Below are positions 44,788 through 53,089 of a DNA stretch of 64,000 bases, one piece after another. The notes under the pieces were generated by a model. The model was not told the DNA's origin. It did not search any database and worked only from the letters and a program-made list of their open reading frames with translations. The stretch is from Cellulomonas denverensis. Lineage in GTDB: Bacteria > Actinomycetota > Actinomycetes > Actinomycetales > Cellulomonadaceae. The stretch covers positions 774,139 to 838,138 of the forward strand of contig NZ_JAAXOX010000001.1 in NCBI RefSeq assembly GCF_012396125.1. The letters are read 5' to 3'. A program made the position numbers and the translations under genes. Position 1 is the stretch's first letter; each line of letters starts with the position of its first letter.

Positions 44788-45717
44788 TCACCCCTGCGGC
44801 GCGATCGGCAATCGCCGCGCGCTGCGGAACTCCCGCTCCGCACCGTCCACCGGGTCGGTGAACCGCAGCCGCCCGGCGAGCAGCTGCAGCGGCCGGCTGA
44901 AGTCGTCCACCGGAACGTCCTGCACCACCGGGTACAGCGGGTCGCCGAGGATCGGGATGCCCAGCCCGTTCAGGTGCATCCGGAGCTGGTGGGTCCGCCC
45001 GGTGCGGGGCGAGAGCCGGTACAGCCCGGCCCCGTCCACCTCGCCCTCCCACTCGATCAGCGTCTCGGCGTTCACCGGCGCGCCGGGCACCACCCGGGCC
45101 TGCAGCCGGCCGCGCTCCTTGTCCAGGTGGTCGCGGACGATCAGCGGGAACGCCAGCTCCGGCCGGATCGGCGCCAGTGCCCAGTAGGTCTTGGTCATCG
45201 CCCGGTGCTCGAAGGCCGACTGGTAGGCGCCCCGCCAGCGCCGCTCGGTGGCCAGCATCACCAGCCCTGAGGTGACCCGGTCCAACCGGTGCAGTGGGGA
45301 CAGCTCCGGCAGCCCGAGCTCGGCGCGCAGCCTGACCACCACGCTCTGGGTGACGTGCCGCCCGCGCGGGATGGTGGACAGGAACGGCGGCTTGTCCACC
45401 ACCACCAGGCGCTCGTCCCGGTGCACGACGTGGATCGTCCCGGGCACCTCGGGTTCCTCGCGCAGGTCGCGGTGGAAGAACACGAAGACGTGCGGCCGGA
45501 ACGGGTCGCCGGCCCGGACCACCCGGCCGTCCTCGGCGACGAACCGGCCCTCGGCCAGCATCGCGTCGACCTCCACGTGCTCCGGCAGCCGGTGGTGCAA
45601 CCAGTCCGCCATCGTCGGCCAGGGCGTGGCCTCCGGGCGGGAGCGGTCGCGGTCGGGGGTGCGCAGCCAGGCGGCGCTCAGGCCGTGACGGGGCGGGAGC
45701 GGGGAGCGGGGCGGCAC
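44788..45717 (-). CDS. RluA-family RNA pseudouridine synthase
   Basis: Isomerises uridine to pseudouridine in rRNA or tRNA. 309 residues. The catalytic loop is LHRLDRVTSGLVML with Asp146. VVVDKPPFLSTIPRG precedes it and SPRTGRTHQLRMHLNGLGIPILGDPLY closes the core. The N-terminus (about 1-75) resembles a degenerate S4-like RNA-binding region (HVEVDAMLAEGRFVAEDG). The GTG at 45717 follows TAGCAT by six bases (leaderless pattern). The modified RNA position is not predictable. Confidence 0.93.
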   Translation of the reverse strand: MPPRSPLPPRHGLSAAWLRTPDRDRSRPEATPWPTMADWLHHRLPEHVEVDAMLAEGRFVAEDGRVVRAGDPFRPHVFVFFHRDLREEPEVPGTIHVVHRDERLVVVDKPPFLSTIPRGRHVTQSVVVRLRAELGLPELSPLHRLDRVTSGLVMLATERRWRGAYQSAFEHRAMTKTYWALAPIRPELAFPLIVRDHLDKERGRLQARVVPGAPVNAETLIEWEGEVDGAGLYRLSPRTGRTHQLRMHLNGLGIPILGDPLYPVVQDVPVDDFSRPLQLLAGRLRFTDPVDGAEREFRSARRLPIAPQG

Positions 45718-45726
45718 GGGCCGATG

Positions 45727-46290
45727 CTACGGGCGCGCGGCGTCGATCACGGCCGCGGCGACCGCCCGGGCGGTGGCGGTCCCGGTGCCGGGTTCGCGCA
45801 GCCGCATCGCCAGCGCGCCGGTCACCACCAGCAGCAGCCGTTCGGCCAGGACGGCCGGGTCGCCGGTCAGGGGTGCGGCCAGCTCGGTCAGCCGGTCGCG
45901 CAGGGTGTCGGTGTCCAGCCGGACGGCGGCGGCGACCTCGGGCGGGGCGTCGGCGTACTCGGCGGCCGAGCCCAGGAACGCGCACCACCGGGCGGCACCG
46001 GTCCGGCTCCGGAACTCGTCCAGCGCGTCGAAGACCGCGAGCAGCCGCCCGCGGTCGGTGTCCTGCGCCGCGATCGCCCGGTCCCAGCTCGCCTGCCAGT
46101 CCTGATGCCGCCGGTCCAGGGCGGCCGCCACCAGCGCCTCCTTGGACCCGAAGCCCCGGTACAGGGTGGCGGTGGACACCCCGGCCCGGGCCAGCACCTG
46201 GTCCACCGGAGTGGCGGCGATGCCCCGGGTGAAGAACAGCTCCTCGGCGGCGTCGAGCAGCTTCGCCTCGGTGCGGATGCGGATAGGCAT
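45727..46290 (-). CDS. TetR-family repressor
   Basis: 187 residues. The N-terminal helix-turn-helix (about 8-50) contains ELFFTRGIAATPVDQVLARAGVSTATLYRGFGSKEAL, cited here only in outline, and the rest is the variable helical ligand domain. It is divergent from an MFS carrier with only 22 bp between starts. Its own ATG lies in a perfect palindrome ATGACGTCAT, so it probably represses both genes and responds to the carrier's substrate (inference). Confidence 0.9.
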   Translation of the reverse strand: MPIRIRTEAKLLDAAEELFFTRGIAATPVDQVLARAGVSTATLYRGFGSKEALVAAALDRRHQDWQASWDRAIAAQDTDRGRLLAVFDALDEFRSRTGAARWCAFLGSAAEYADAPPEVAAAVRLDTDTLRDRLTELAAPLTGDPAVLAERLLLVVTGALAMRLREPGTGTATARAVAAAVIDAARP

Positions 46291-46306
46291 GACGTCATCC
46301 TAAGGT
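46289..46306. promoter_or_regulatory. Overlapping divergent promoters and palindrome of the TetR/MFS pair
   Basis: The perfect palindrome ATGACGTCAT occupies 46289-46298 and includes the TetR start codon. Minus-strand TAGGAT (46302-46297) is six bases from the TetR ATG, and plus-strand TAAGGT (46301-46306) six bases from the MFS GTG, so the two -10 boxes share bases. A repressor here would block both transcripts at their starts. Confidence 0.65.
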
Positions 46307-46312
46307 CGAGAA

Positions 46313-47551
46313 GTGAAACGCTCGTTGTCGTTCTTGATCGCCTCCGCCACCGCCCTGATCGCCGCCAGCTATGGCCTGGTCCGGCTGGCGTATGGCCTCT
46401 ACCTGCCCGACATGCAGCGTGAGCTGGGCTTCGACGCCGGGACGGCCGGGCTGATCTCCGCCGGGGCGTCCCTGGTCTACTGCCTGGCCGCAGCGATCGG
46501 GTTCCTGGCCGGCGCCCGGCACCCGCGCGCCCTGGTGGTCGCCGCCGGGATCACCGCCGCGGTCGGCTGCGCCGCGATGGCGCTGGCGCCCGGGCCCGGG
46601 ATGCTGGCCGCCGGTGCCGTGCTCAGCTCGGCGGCTGCCGGGTTCGCCTCCCCGGCCGTGGTCGCCCTGGTGGAGCGCAACACTCCGGCGACGGCCCGGG
46701 ACCGGGCCCAGAACACGGCGAACGCGGGCACCGGACCGGGGCTGGTGGTCGCCGGGCTGCTGGCCCTGGCGCTGCTCCCGCTGTGGCGGGCCGGGTGGCT
46801 GGTCGCCGGGATCGTCACCGCCGTGGCCGCCGTCCTGGTGCTGGCCGGGGACCGGCGGCGCGGCACCGGGGCGCCCGCGCGCGCCCTCCCGCCGGCCGGC
46901 TGGTTCGCCGGCCACCGCGCCCCGCTGGCCGCTGCGCTGCTGCTCGGCGCCGGGTCGGCCGCGGTCTGGTCCTACGGGCGCAGCCTGCTGGCGGGTGCCG
47001 GGTCGCCGGGCAACGGGTCCACCGTGGCCTGGATCGCGCTCGGCGCCGGCGGTGCGGCGGTGCTGCTCACCAGCCGGTGGACGGTGCGGTTGCCGGTGCG
47101 GACCGCCTGGTGGCTGACCGGCGGCGCGGTCGCGATCGCCACCCTCGCCCTGCCCGGCGCGGCGGACCGCCTGGTGGTGGCGGTGGGCGTCTGCGCCCTG
47201 TTCGGCTGGGGATACACCGCAGCCACCGGCGTGCTGATCAGCTGGACCGCGCGGATCGACCCGGGCCGGGCGGCGACCGGGACCGCCGCGCTGTTCGTGA
47301 CCCTGGTGCTCGGCCAGGCGATCGGGGCGGCCGCGGCCGGGGCGCTGTCCGGGGGTGGGCCCGCGTTCGCCGCCGCCGGGGTCGTCGGGCTGGCCGCCGC
47401 GGCGATCGGGTGGTGGGCCCGGATACCGGTCAGTGCAGGGTCACCCGGTTCGCCAGGGGACGCCCCTCGGCCAGCCGGGTCGCCTGGTCGCGCACCAACC
47501 GGGCCAGCCGGCCGGCCATCGTCGTCGTCCGTCCCGCCACGTGCGGGGTGA
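46313..47551 (+). CDS. MFS transporter controlled by the adjacent TetR protein
   Basis: 412 residues with about twelve membrane helices. SYGLVRLAYGLYLPDMQRELGF in the first segment (quoted only in part: YGLVRLAYG) and the Arg-rich loops fit the YbfB/CynX-like exporters. The first ~372 residues are a normal MFS; the last ~40 are a Ser/Pro/Gly-rich tail encoded where the gene overlaps the convergent dehydrogenase by 122 bp, suggesting loss of an earlier stop. The GTG start has TAAGGT six bases upstream. Divergent from a TetR repressor, so a drug or metabolite efflux role is plausible. Confidence 0.82.
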   Translation: MKRSLSFLIASATALIAASYGLVRLAYGLYLPDMQRELGFDAGTAGLISAGASLVYCLAAAIGFLAGARHPRALVVAAGITAAVGCAAMALAPGPGMLAAGAVLSSAAAGFASPAVVALVERNTPATARDRAQNTANAGTGPGLVVAGLLALALLPLWRAGWLVAGIVTAVAAVLVLAGDRRRGTGAPARALPPAGWFAGHRAPLAAALLLGAGSAAVWSYGRSLLAGAGSPGNGSTVAWIALGAGGAAVLLTSRWTVRLPVRTAWWLTGGAVAIATLALPGAADRLVVAVGVCALFGWGYTAATGVLISWTARIDPGRAATGTAALFVTLVLGQAIGAAAAGALSGGGPAFAAAGVVGLAAAAIGWWARIPVSAGSPGSPGDAPRPAGSPGRAPTGPAGRPSSSSVPPRAG

Positions 47552-48356
47552 GGATCAGCCCGGGCGCGGTGCGCAGCGGGTGGTCGGCGGGCAGCGGCTC
47601 CGGGTCGGTGACGTCCAGCGCCGCCCGCACCCGGCCCGCGGTCAGCGCCGCCAGCAGCGCCTCGGTGTCCACCACCGGTCCCCGGGCGACGTTCACCACC
47701 AGCGCCCCGGCGGGTAGTGCCGCCAGGAATCGGGCGTCCACCAGGTGCCGGGTCGCCGGGGTCAACGGCACCGCCAGCACCACGACGTCCGCGGCCGGCA
47801 GCAGCTCCGGCAGCTCAGCCGCCGCGTGCACCCGGCCGTGCTCGTCCTCCCGGGCCCGGGTGGCACAGCGCACGATCTCCACCTCGAACGGCGCCAGCCG
47901 GCTGCGGACCGCCTCGCCCACGCCGCCGGTGCCGACGATCAGCACCCGGCGGCCGATCAGCCCGGGCGCCAGGTCCTGCCGCCACTGCCCGGCCCGCTGC
48001 TGGTCGCCGAACGCCGGGAGCTCCCGCTGCGCCGCCAGCACCAGCGCCACCGCGTGCTCCGCGGTCGCCCCCTCGTGCACCCCGGCGGCGTTGCAGAACA
48101 CCACCTCCGGCACCAGGTGGTCGGCGACCCGGTCGTAGCCCAGCGCCAGGCTCTGGACCGCACGCACCTCCAGCCCGGCCAGCGCGTCCAGCACCGGTGC
48201 CGGGGCCATGTACGGCATCACCACCAGGTCGAGCGGGCCCGCCGGTGCGCCGGACCGCTCGGCCAGGTCCCAGACGGCGTAGCGGATCCCGGACGGCGGC
48301 GGACCCAGGCGGTCCAGCAGATCGGCATCGGGCACGGTCACGGTCAGAGCGGGCAC
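47430..48356 (-). CDS. D-isomer-specific 2-hydroxyacid dehydrogenase family protein
   Basis: 308 residues, NAD(P)-dependent. The nucleotide motif is VLIVGTGGVGEAVRSRL. Catalytic residues are in NVARGPVVDT (Arg), DVTDPEPLPADHPL (Glu) and LTPHVAG (His), so the active site looks complete. The N-terminal substrate domain is short, about 100 residues, as in glyoxylate/hydroxypyruvate reductase-like members. The start is GTG at 48356. It is convergent with, and overlaps, the MFS gene tail. Substrate unknown. Confidence 0.9.
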   Translation of the reverse strand: MPALTVTVPDADLLDRLGPPPSGIRYAVWDLAERSGAPAGPLDLVVMPYMAPAPVLDALAGLEVRAVQSLALGYDRVADHLVPEVVFCNAAGVHEGATAEHAVALVLAAQRELPAFGDQQRAGQWRQDLAPGLIGRRVLIVGTGGVGEAVRSRLAPFEVEIVRCATRAREDEHGRVHAAAELPELLPAADVVVLAVPLTPATRHLVDARFLAALPAGALVVNVARGPVVDTEALLAALTAGRVRAALDVTDPEPLPADHPLRTAPGLILTPHVAGRTTTMAGRLARLVRDQATRLAEGRPLANRVTLH

Positions 48357-48593
48357 GGCGGACCTCCACGGGTGGGTTCACCGGACAGCATGGCGCACCC
48401 CGGCGAGCTCGTGGGTGGCGGTCGACACCCACTCACGCCGCTGCGGCCACCCAGGAAACCGGGGAGTGCCACCTACGACACCCTCGCCCCTCAGGCCTGT
48501 CCCCATGAGTGCCCCGCGCGGCCGGGCGTTACTGGCATTCCGGGGCGAACAGCCGTCTGCCCCGGCCTCAGACCACCGAGCAGGAGCTGCACC

Positions 48594-50858
48594 GTGGGAC
48601 GTCGACTCACCACCCTGGGCGCTGTCATCGGCGCCGTCACCCTGGGACTCGGCGGTGTCGCCGCGGTCCCCCAGACCGCGCACGCCGCCGACCCGGTCAC
48701 GGTCGCAACGGTGGCGGAACTCCAGACCGTGGTCGCCTCGGCCGCGGTGGACACCACCATCACCCTGGCCGCCACGTTCCCGGAGACGCTGCCGTCCACC
48801 ATCACGCTGACCGCCGCGTCGGGTGTCGCCATCGAGATCGACGGCGGCGGGCGCACGCTCTACCCCGCCGCCAGCGGCCCGCACCTGACCGCCACGGTCT
48901 CCGGCACCGGATCCTTCACGCTGAGGAACCTCGTTTTCACCCTGCCGGGCGGGTCCTCCGCGGGCAACGGCGGGGTGCAGATCACCCAGAACGACTCCGC
49001 CGAGGTCACGCTGTCCGGCCTGGACCTGACCGGGCTGCGCACCACCGCCCTGGTGGTCAGCGGGGGCAGCAGCGGCGACCTGACCGTCACCGACTCCTCG
49101 TTCACCGGCAACACCGCCTCCAGCGCGGCCGCCCTGCTGTTCGGCCGCTACTCCGCCACGGCGACCAGCCTGTTCCAGCGGACCACCTTCGAGGACAACA
49201 CCGGCACCAGCGGGTCGGGCTACTCCGGTGGCGCGGTCCGGGTGAACGCCAACACCCTCGGGACGCTGGTGTTCGAGGACTCCGCCTTCATCGGCAACCA
49301 GTTCACCGAGGGCGGCACCCAGCCCCGCGGCGGCGCGATCGCGATGCACAACTCCAGCGTGCAGCTGCACCTGATCAACGACTACTTCGCGCGCAACACC
49401 ACCGCCTCGACGAGCACGCCGGCCAACGCCGACGGCGGCGCGGTCTCCGCCTTCAACTCGTCGGCGTACACCAACGGGTCGATCTTCGTCGACAGCAGCA
49501 CCTTCGAGGAGAACGAGGCAGAGGACGACGGCGCCGCGCTGTTCATCGAGGGCCGCTCCGCCACCTCGGCCGGCCCCTACGCCAGCCAGATCGTGGTGCA
49601 GAACTCGACCTTCATCAACAACCGCTCCGGGAACTACACCTCGGACTCCGGTGGCGTCATCCAGGCGTCGCTGCGGTCCCAGGTCACCCTGGAGCACAAC
49701 ACCTTCGTCGGGAACACCAAGGCCATCAACTCCGGCGTCGACGTCGGCGGTCACCTCGGGTTCGACAGCGGCGGCATCCAGTCGCCGAAGCTCACCGCGA
49801 CCAACAACATCTTCACCCGGGCCACGTCGGTGCACACCACCTACGTCTCCTGCACCACCAACGTCGGCTGCACGAACAACGCGGTCACCATCGCCGCGGC
49901 GGATGAGGCCCAGCTGCTGCTGGACGTCTTCGGCACCGCCACCCCGACCGCCACCGCGAACGGCACCACCGCGATCGCCGGCGATGCACGGCCGGGGCGC
50001 ACCACGCACCCGGTGACCACGGTCCGGATCGCCCCGCCGCTGACCTCGACGGCCCTGACCGCGTACCAGGCCGGCACCACCGCGACCAGCCTGGTCTCGG
50101 ACGGTCGCGGCGTCGGCTTCAAGGCCCTCCCCGACTCCGGCAGCCTGGAGATGGAGTACGTGAAGTTCGACCAGGCGACGAACGGCGGCAGCTGGTCCGG
50201 CCAGACGCCGACCTTCCCGCAGGGTGACAGCTACTTCACCGGCACCGACGCGGCCACCGGGTGGTACGAGGTCGCCAACCCCGGCACCACGGTCACCTTC
50301 CCGCCCGACCCCACCCCGCCGGCGCTGCACTCCTTCACCGGCTGGTTCACCGAGCCCACCGGCGGCACCCAGGTCACCGACGCCACCGCCGCGGGCCAGA
50401 CGCTCTACGCCCAGTTCGCCCCGCTGACCTACACCGTCACCTTCGACTCCGCCGGTGGCAGCGCGGTCGACCCGGTCACCGGCATCACCCCCGGCGACCC
50501 GGTCACCGAGCCCGCCGACCCGACCTACCCGGGCCACACCTTCAACGGGTGGCTGCTCGACGGGGCGCCCTACGACTTCAGCAGCCCGGTGACGCAGGAC
50601 TTCACGCTGGTGGCGTCCTGGACCCCGGTGCCGCCGGTCGACCCGGAGCCGGAACCCGACCCGGAACCGACTCCCGATCCGACCCCGGACCCGACCGTCC
50701 CGCCGACCCCGGTCACGCCGGACCCGCCCAGCACCACGGTGATCAAGCCCGGACTGGCCGTTACCGGTCCGGCCGCGGTGGCCGGGATCGCCCTGGGCGC
50801 GGTGCTGCTGATCGGCGCCGGCACCGCAGCGGTCGCCGCACGACGGCGACGCGGCTGA
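48594..50858 (+). CDS. Cell-wall surface protein: beta-helix, InlB-type repeat, LAVTG sorting signal
   Basis: 754 residues. Signal peptide (about 1-32, ending AHAA), then a right-handed parallel beta-helix of the pectate-lyase-like type (about 60-470) with repeated NNxF/SSFTGN rungs, then one degenerate and one clear Listeria-Bacteroides (InlB B) repeat (about 612-680, with TFDSAGGSAVDPVTG and GHTFNGWLLDG), a Pro/Asp/Glu stalk (about 683-715), LAVTG at 721-725, a hydrophobic helix and RRRRG. LAxTG is the signal of actinobacterial class E sortases. The GTG at 48594 has AGGAG nine bases before it. It is probably an adhesin or polysaccharide-binding protein. Confidence 0.88.
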   Translation: MGRRLTTLGAVIGAVTLGLGGVAAVPQTAHAADPVTVATVAELQTVVASAAVDTTITLAATFPETLPSTITLTAASGVAIEIDGGGRTLYPAASGPHLTATVSGTGSFTLRNLVFTLPGGSSAGNGGVQITQNDSAEVTLSGLDLTGLRTTALVVSGGSSGDLTVTDSSFTGNTASSAAALLFGRYSATATSLFQRTTFEDNTGTSGSGYSGGAVRVNANTLGTLVFEDSAFIGNQFTEGGTQPRGGAIAMHNSSVQLHLINDYFARNTTASTSTPANADGGAVSAFNSSAYTNGSIFVDSSTFEENEAEDDGAALFIEGRSATSAGPYASQIVVQNSTFINNRSGNYTSDSGGVIQASLRSQVTLEHNTFVGNTKAINSGVDVGGHLGFDSGGIQSPKLTATNNIFTRATSVHTTYVSCTTNVGCTNNAVTIAAADEAQLLLDVFGTATPTATANGTTAIAGDARPGRTTHPVTTVRIAPPLTSTALTAYQAGTTATSLVSDGRGVGFKALPDSGSLEMEYVKFDQATNGGSWSGQTPTFPQGDSYFTGTDAATGWYEVANPGTTVTFPPDPTPPALHSFTGWFTEPTGGTQVTDATAAGQTLYAQFAPLTYTVTFDSAGGSAVDPVTGITPGDPVTEPADPTYPGHTFNGWLLDGAPYDFSSPVTQDFTLVASWTPVPPVDPEPEPDPEPTPDPTPDPTVPPTPVTPDPPSTTVIKPGLAVTGPAAVAGIALGAVLLIGAGTAAVAARRRRG

Positions 50859-50862
50859 ACAT

Positions 50863-50896
50863 CCCGGTGGGTGGGCACACACACCCACCCACCGGG
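50863..50896 (+). terminator. Terminator of the LAVTG surface-protein gene
   Basis: A perfect 13-bp stem (50863-50875 with 50884-50896, CCCGGTGGGTGGG arm) and an 8-base CACACACA loop, starting four bases after the stop codon. Confidence 0.85.
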
Positions 50897-50931
50897 TCGC
50901 GGTGCCGCCGACCGGCTGCACGCGCACACGG

Positions 50932-50966
50932 CGAGGGGCCCCACCGTGATCCGGTGAGGCCCCTCG
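50932..50966 (-). terminator. Terminator of the siderophore-interacting protein gene
   Basis: CGAGGGGCC (50932-50940) pairs with GGCCCCTCG (50958-50966), and CACCG/CGGTG extend the stem inside with single-base interruptions. It lies 29 bp beyond the stop of the minus-strand gene and can act in both directions. Confidence 0.75.
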
Positions 50967-50995
50967 TCATGTCGTTGTGGTGGTGTGGCCGCGGC

Positions 50996-51937
50996 TCAGT
51001 TCTCCGCGCGCCCCTCGCGCCAGTACCCCATGAACGCGACCGCCTTGCGGTCGACGCCGCACTCGCTGACCAGGTGCCGGCGCAGCGCCTTGATCGCCCC
51101 GGCCTCGCCGGCCAGCCAGGCGTACAGCGCGGCGTTCTGGCGCAGCGGGCGACCCTCGGCGTCGACCGGGAGCTCCCAGAGCAGTCCGTTCTCGATGTCG
51201 ACGTCCTCCAGCTCGATGCCCTCGGGGCGCGGGGCCTCCAGCGGCATCAGGCGGACGCAGGCGGCCTGGACGGCGGGCACCAGGCGGGAGCCGTGCGGTG
51301 CGCCGTCGCGGGGCAGCCAGGTCACCGCGATGCCCTCGGGCGTCCGCAGGTCGAGGAAGTCGCCGGACAGCGGGACCTCGAGCACAACCTCGCCGCGGGC
51401 GTCGGCGGGCAGGCGCTCCAGGATCGCGGCGATCGCCGGGACCGCGGTCTCGTCACCGGCCAGCAGCAGCCGATCGGTGTGCGCGGGCGGGACGAAGTCG
51501 ATGCCACCGGCGGTGCCGTCGTGCTCGGCGTTCGGCCCGAGGATGGCGAGCGGGTCGCCGACCCGGGCCTCGGTGGCCCAGCGCGAGGCGGGGCCGGTGG
51601 AGCCGTGCAGCACCAGGTCGACGTCGATCTCACCGAGGTGCTGGCGGACGGCGCGCACGGTGTAGGTCCGGATCGGGTGCCGGACCTCCTCGGGCAGCTC
51701 GCGCCACTCGGTGTACCAGTCGGCACCGCTTGGCAGGGTGTCGTAGCCGCAGGGTAGCGGGAGGAAGAGTTTGATCCGCTGGTCGAAGCCGTTGTCGGCG
51801 AACAGGTGCAGGTCGTCCCCGGTGAAGGTGATCCGGCGGAACGACGGGCACATGTCCTGGATGCGCGAGACCCGGACGTCGAAGGTCCGGAACGGCAGGG
51901 CGGTCGACTGGGTGACCTCGGCGGCAACTGCGGTCAT
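50996..51937 (-). CDS. Siderophore-interacting protein (FAD-dependent ferric-siderophore reductase)
   Basis: 313 residues from ATG 51937. An N-terminal FAD-binding beta-barrel (FRRITFTGDDL, HPIRTYTVRAV) is followed by a C-terminal NAD(P)H domain (LLLAGDETAVPAIAAILERLP, LYAWLAGEAGAIKALRRHL, GYWREGRAEN). This is the standard layout of enzymes that reduce imported ferric siderophores to release iron in the cytoplasm. ATG 51961 would fall inside an IdeR-like box, so 51937 is preferred. The MbfA-like exporter gene lies upstream on the same strand. Confidence 0.92.
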   Translation of the reverse strand: MTAVAAEVTQSTALPFRTFDVRVSRIQDMCPSFRRITFTGDDLHLFADNGFDQRIKLFLPLPCGYDTLPSGADWYTEWRELPEEVRHPIRTYTVRAVRQHLGEIDVDLVLHGSTGPASRWATEARVGDPLAILGPNAEHDGTAGGIDFVPPAHTDRLLLAGDETAVPAIAAILERLPADARGEVVLEVPLSGDFLDLRTPEGIAVTWLPRDGAPHGSRLVPAVQAACVRLMPLEAPRPEGIELEDVDIENGLLWELPVDAEGRPLRQNAALYAWLAGEAGAIKALRRHLVSECGVDRKAVAFMGYWREGRAEN

Positions 51938-51948
51938 GGGCTCAACGG

Positions 51949-51967
51949 TAAGGGCAGGCATACCTAT
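51949..51967 (-). promoter_or_regulatory. IdeR/DtxR-like iron box
   Basis: On the minus strand ATAGGTATGCCTGCCCTTA matches about 14 of 19 positions of the DtxR/IdeR consensus, with the outer TAGGT and CCTTA halves best preserved. It lies 12 bp before the ATG of the siderophore-interacting protein, where iron-loaded repressor would block transcription. Confidence 0.55.
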
Positions 51968-51988
51968 CTGGAAGCAGTGTGACCCAGA

Positions 51989-53086
51989 TCACGCGACGGT
52001 GGTGCCGAATGCCAGGCCGAGCAGGTAGGTCGCCGCGGCGGCGCCGAAGCCGATCGCGAGCTGACGCAGCGCCCGCTTGCCGGGTGAGGCGCCGGACAGC
52101 ACCCCGACGGTCGCGCCGGTGCCGAGCAGGGCCACGCCGACCAGGCCGCTGGCGAGCGCGACCGCGGGCAGGCCGGACATGCCGAACAGGTAGGGCAGCA
52201 CCGGGATCAGCGCGCCGGAGGCGAAGAAGCAGAAGCTGGACACCGCGGCGGCGACCGCGCTGCCGACCGTCTCGTGCTGGTCCGGCTCGGGGAGGTCGGT
52301 CTCCGCGGTGGTGAGCGCGCGCTCGGCCGGGAGCTCGTGCGCGATGTCGTTCAGCACCACGGCCGCCCGGGCACTGGCCGCCTCCGGCTCCATCCCGCGG
52401 GCGCGGTAGACCAGGGCGAGCTCGTTGGCGTCGATGTCCAGCCGGCCGAGGGCGGCGCGGGCCTCCGGGCTGGGGCGGGCGGCGTCCAGCAGTTCGCGCT
52501 GCGACCGGACCGACACGTACTCACCGGCACCCATCGACAGCGCACCGGCCAGCAGCCCGGCCAGTCCGGTGAACAGGACGGTCGAGGCGCCCACCCCGGA
52601 CGCGCCGATGCCGAGCACCAGCGCCAGGTTCGACACCAGACCGTCGTTGGCGCCGAAGACCGCCGCGCGGAACGTGCCGGAGATCCGGCTGCGACCGCGG
52701 ATCGCCAGCGCCCGGACCACCTCGCCGTGGATCCGCTCGTCCGCAGCCATCGAGGCGGTGGCGTCGGCATCCTGCTCGTACTCGCTGCGCGCCTCGGCCC
52801 GCTGCGCCAGCGCCAGCACGAACACCCCGCCGAACCGCCGCGCCAGCCAGGCCAGCACCCGCGAGCGGATGTCGCCGGCCAGCGGCCGCCCGGCCCGGTC
52901 GCCGAGCAGCGCCTCCCAGTGCGCCTCGTGCCGGCCCTCGGCCTCCGCGAGCGCCAGCAGGATGTCCCGCTCCTCACCGGTCCGGCGGGAGGCCAGGTCG
53001 CGGTAGACGGCGGCCTCGGCGCGCTCGTCGGCCAGGTACCGCCGCCACCGGCGGACCTGTCGGGCAGTGGGGGCGGTCGGCGTCAT
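51989..53086 (-). CDS. MbfA-like protein: ferritin-like domain fused to VIT1/CCC1 membrane domain
   Basis: 365 residues. Residues about 15-140 form a ferritin-like four-helix domain with metal-ligand motifs E(ERAEAAVY), ExxH in AEGRHEAHWEALL and DERIHGEVV. Residues about 150-365 form a VIT/CCC1 domain with GANDGLVSNLALVLGIGASG and LSMGAGEYVSVRSQREL and about five helices. In characterised MbfA proteins this pairing exports iron and protects against peroxide; manganese is possible. It lies between a small hypothetical gene (stop three bases upstream of its ATG) and the siderophore-interacting protein gene. Confidence 0.9.
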   Translation of the reverse strand: MTPTAPTARQVRRWRRYLADERAEAAVYRDLASRRTGEERDILLALAEAEGRHEAHWEALLGDRAGRPLAGDIRSRVLAWLARRFGGVFVLALAQRAEARSEYEQDADATASMAADERIHGEVVRALAIRGRSRISGTFRAAVFGANDGLVSNLALVLGIGASGVGASTVLFTGLAGLLAGALSMGAGEYVSVRSQRELLDAARPSPEARAALGRLDIDANELALVYRARGMEPEAASARAAVVLNDIAHELPAERALTTAETDLPEPDQHETVGSAVAAAVSSFCFFASGALIPVLPYLFGMSGLPAVALASGLVGVALLGTGATVGVLSGASPGKRALRQLAIGFGAAAATYLLGLAFGTTVA

Positions 53087-53089
53087 GGG

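Noticed and set aside
48378..50927. Minus-strand frame of about 850 codons opposite the LAVTG surface protein
   Set aside because: Shadow frame; the plus strand has a signal peptide, beta-helix rungs, InlB repeat and sorting signal.
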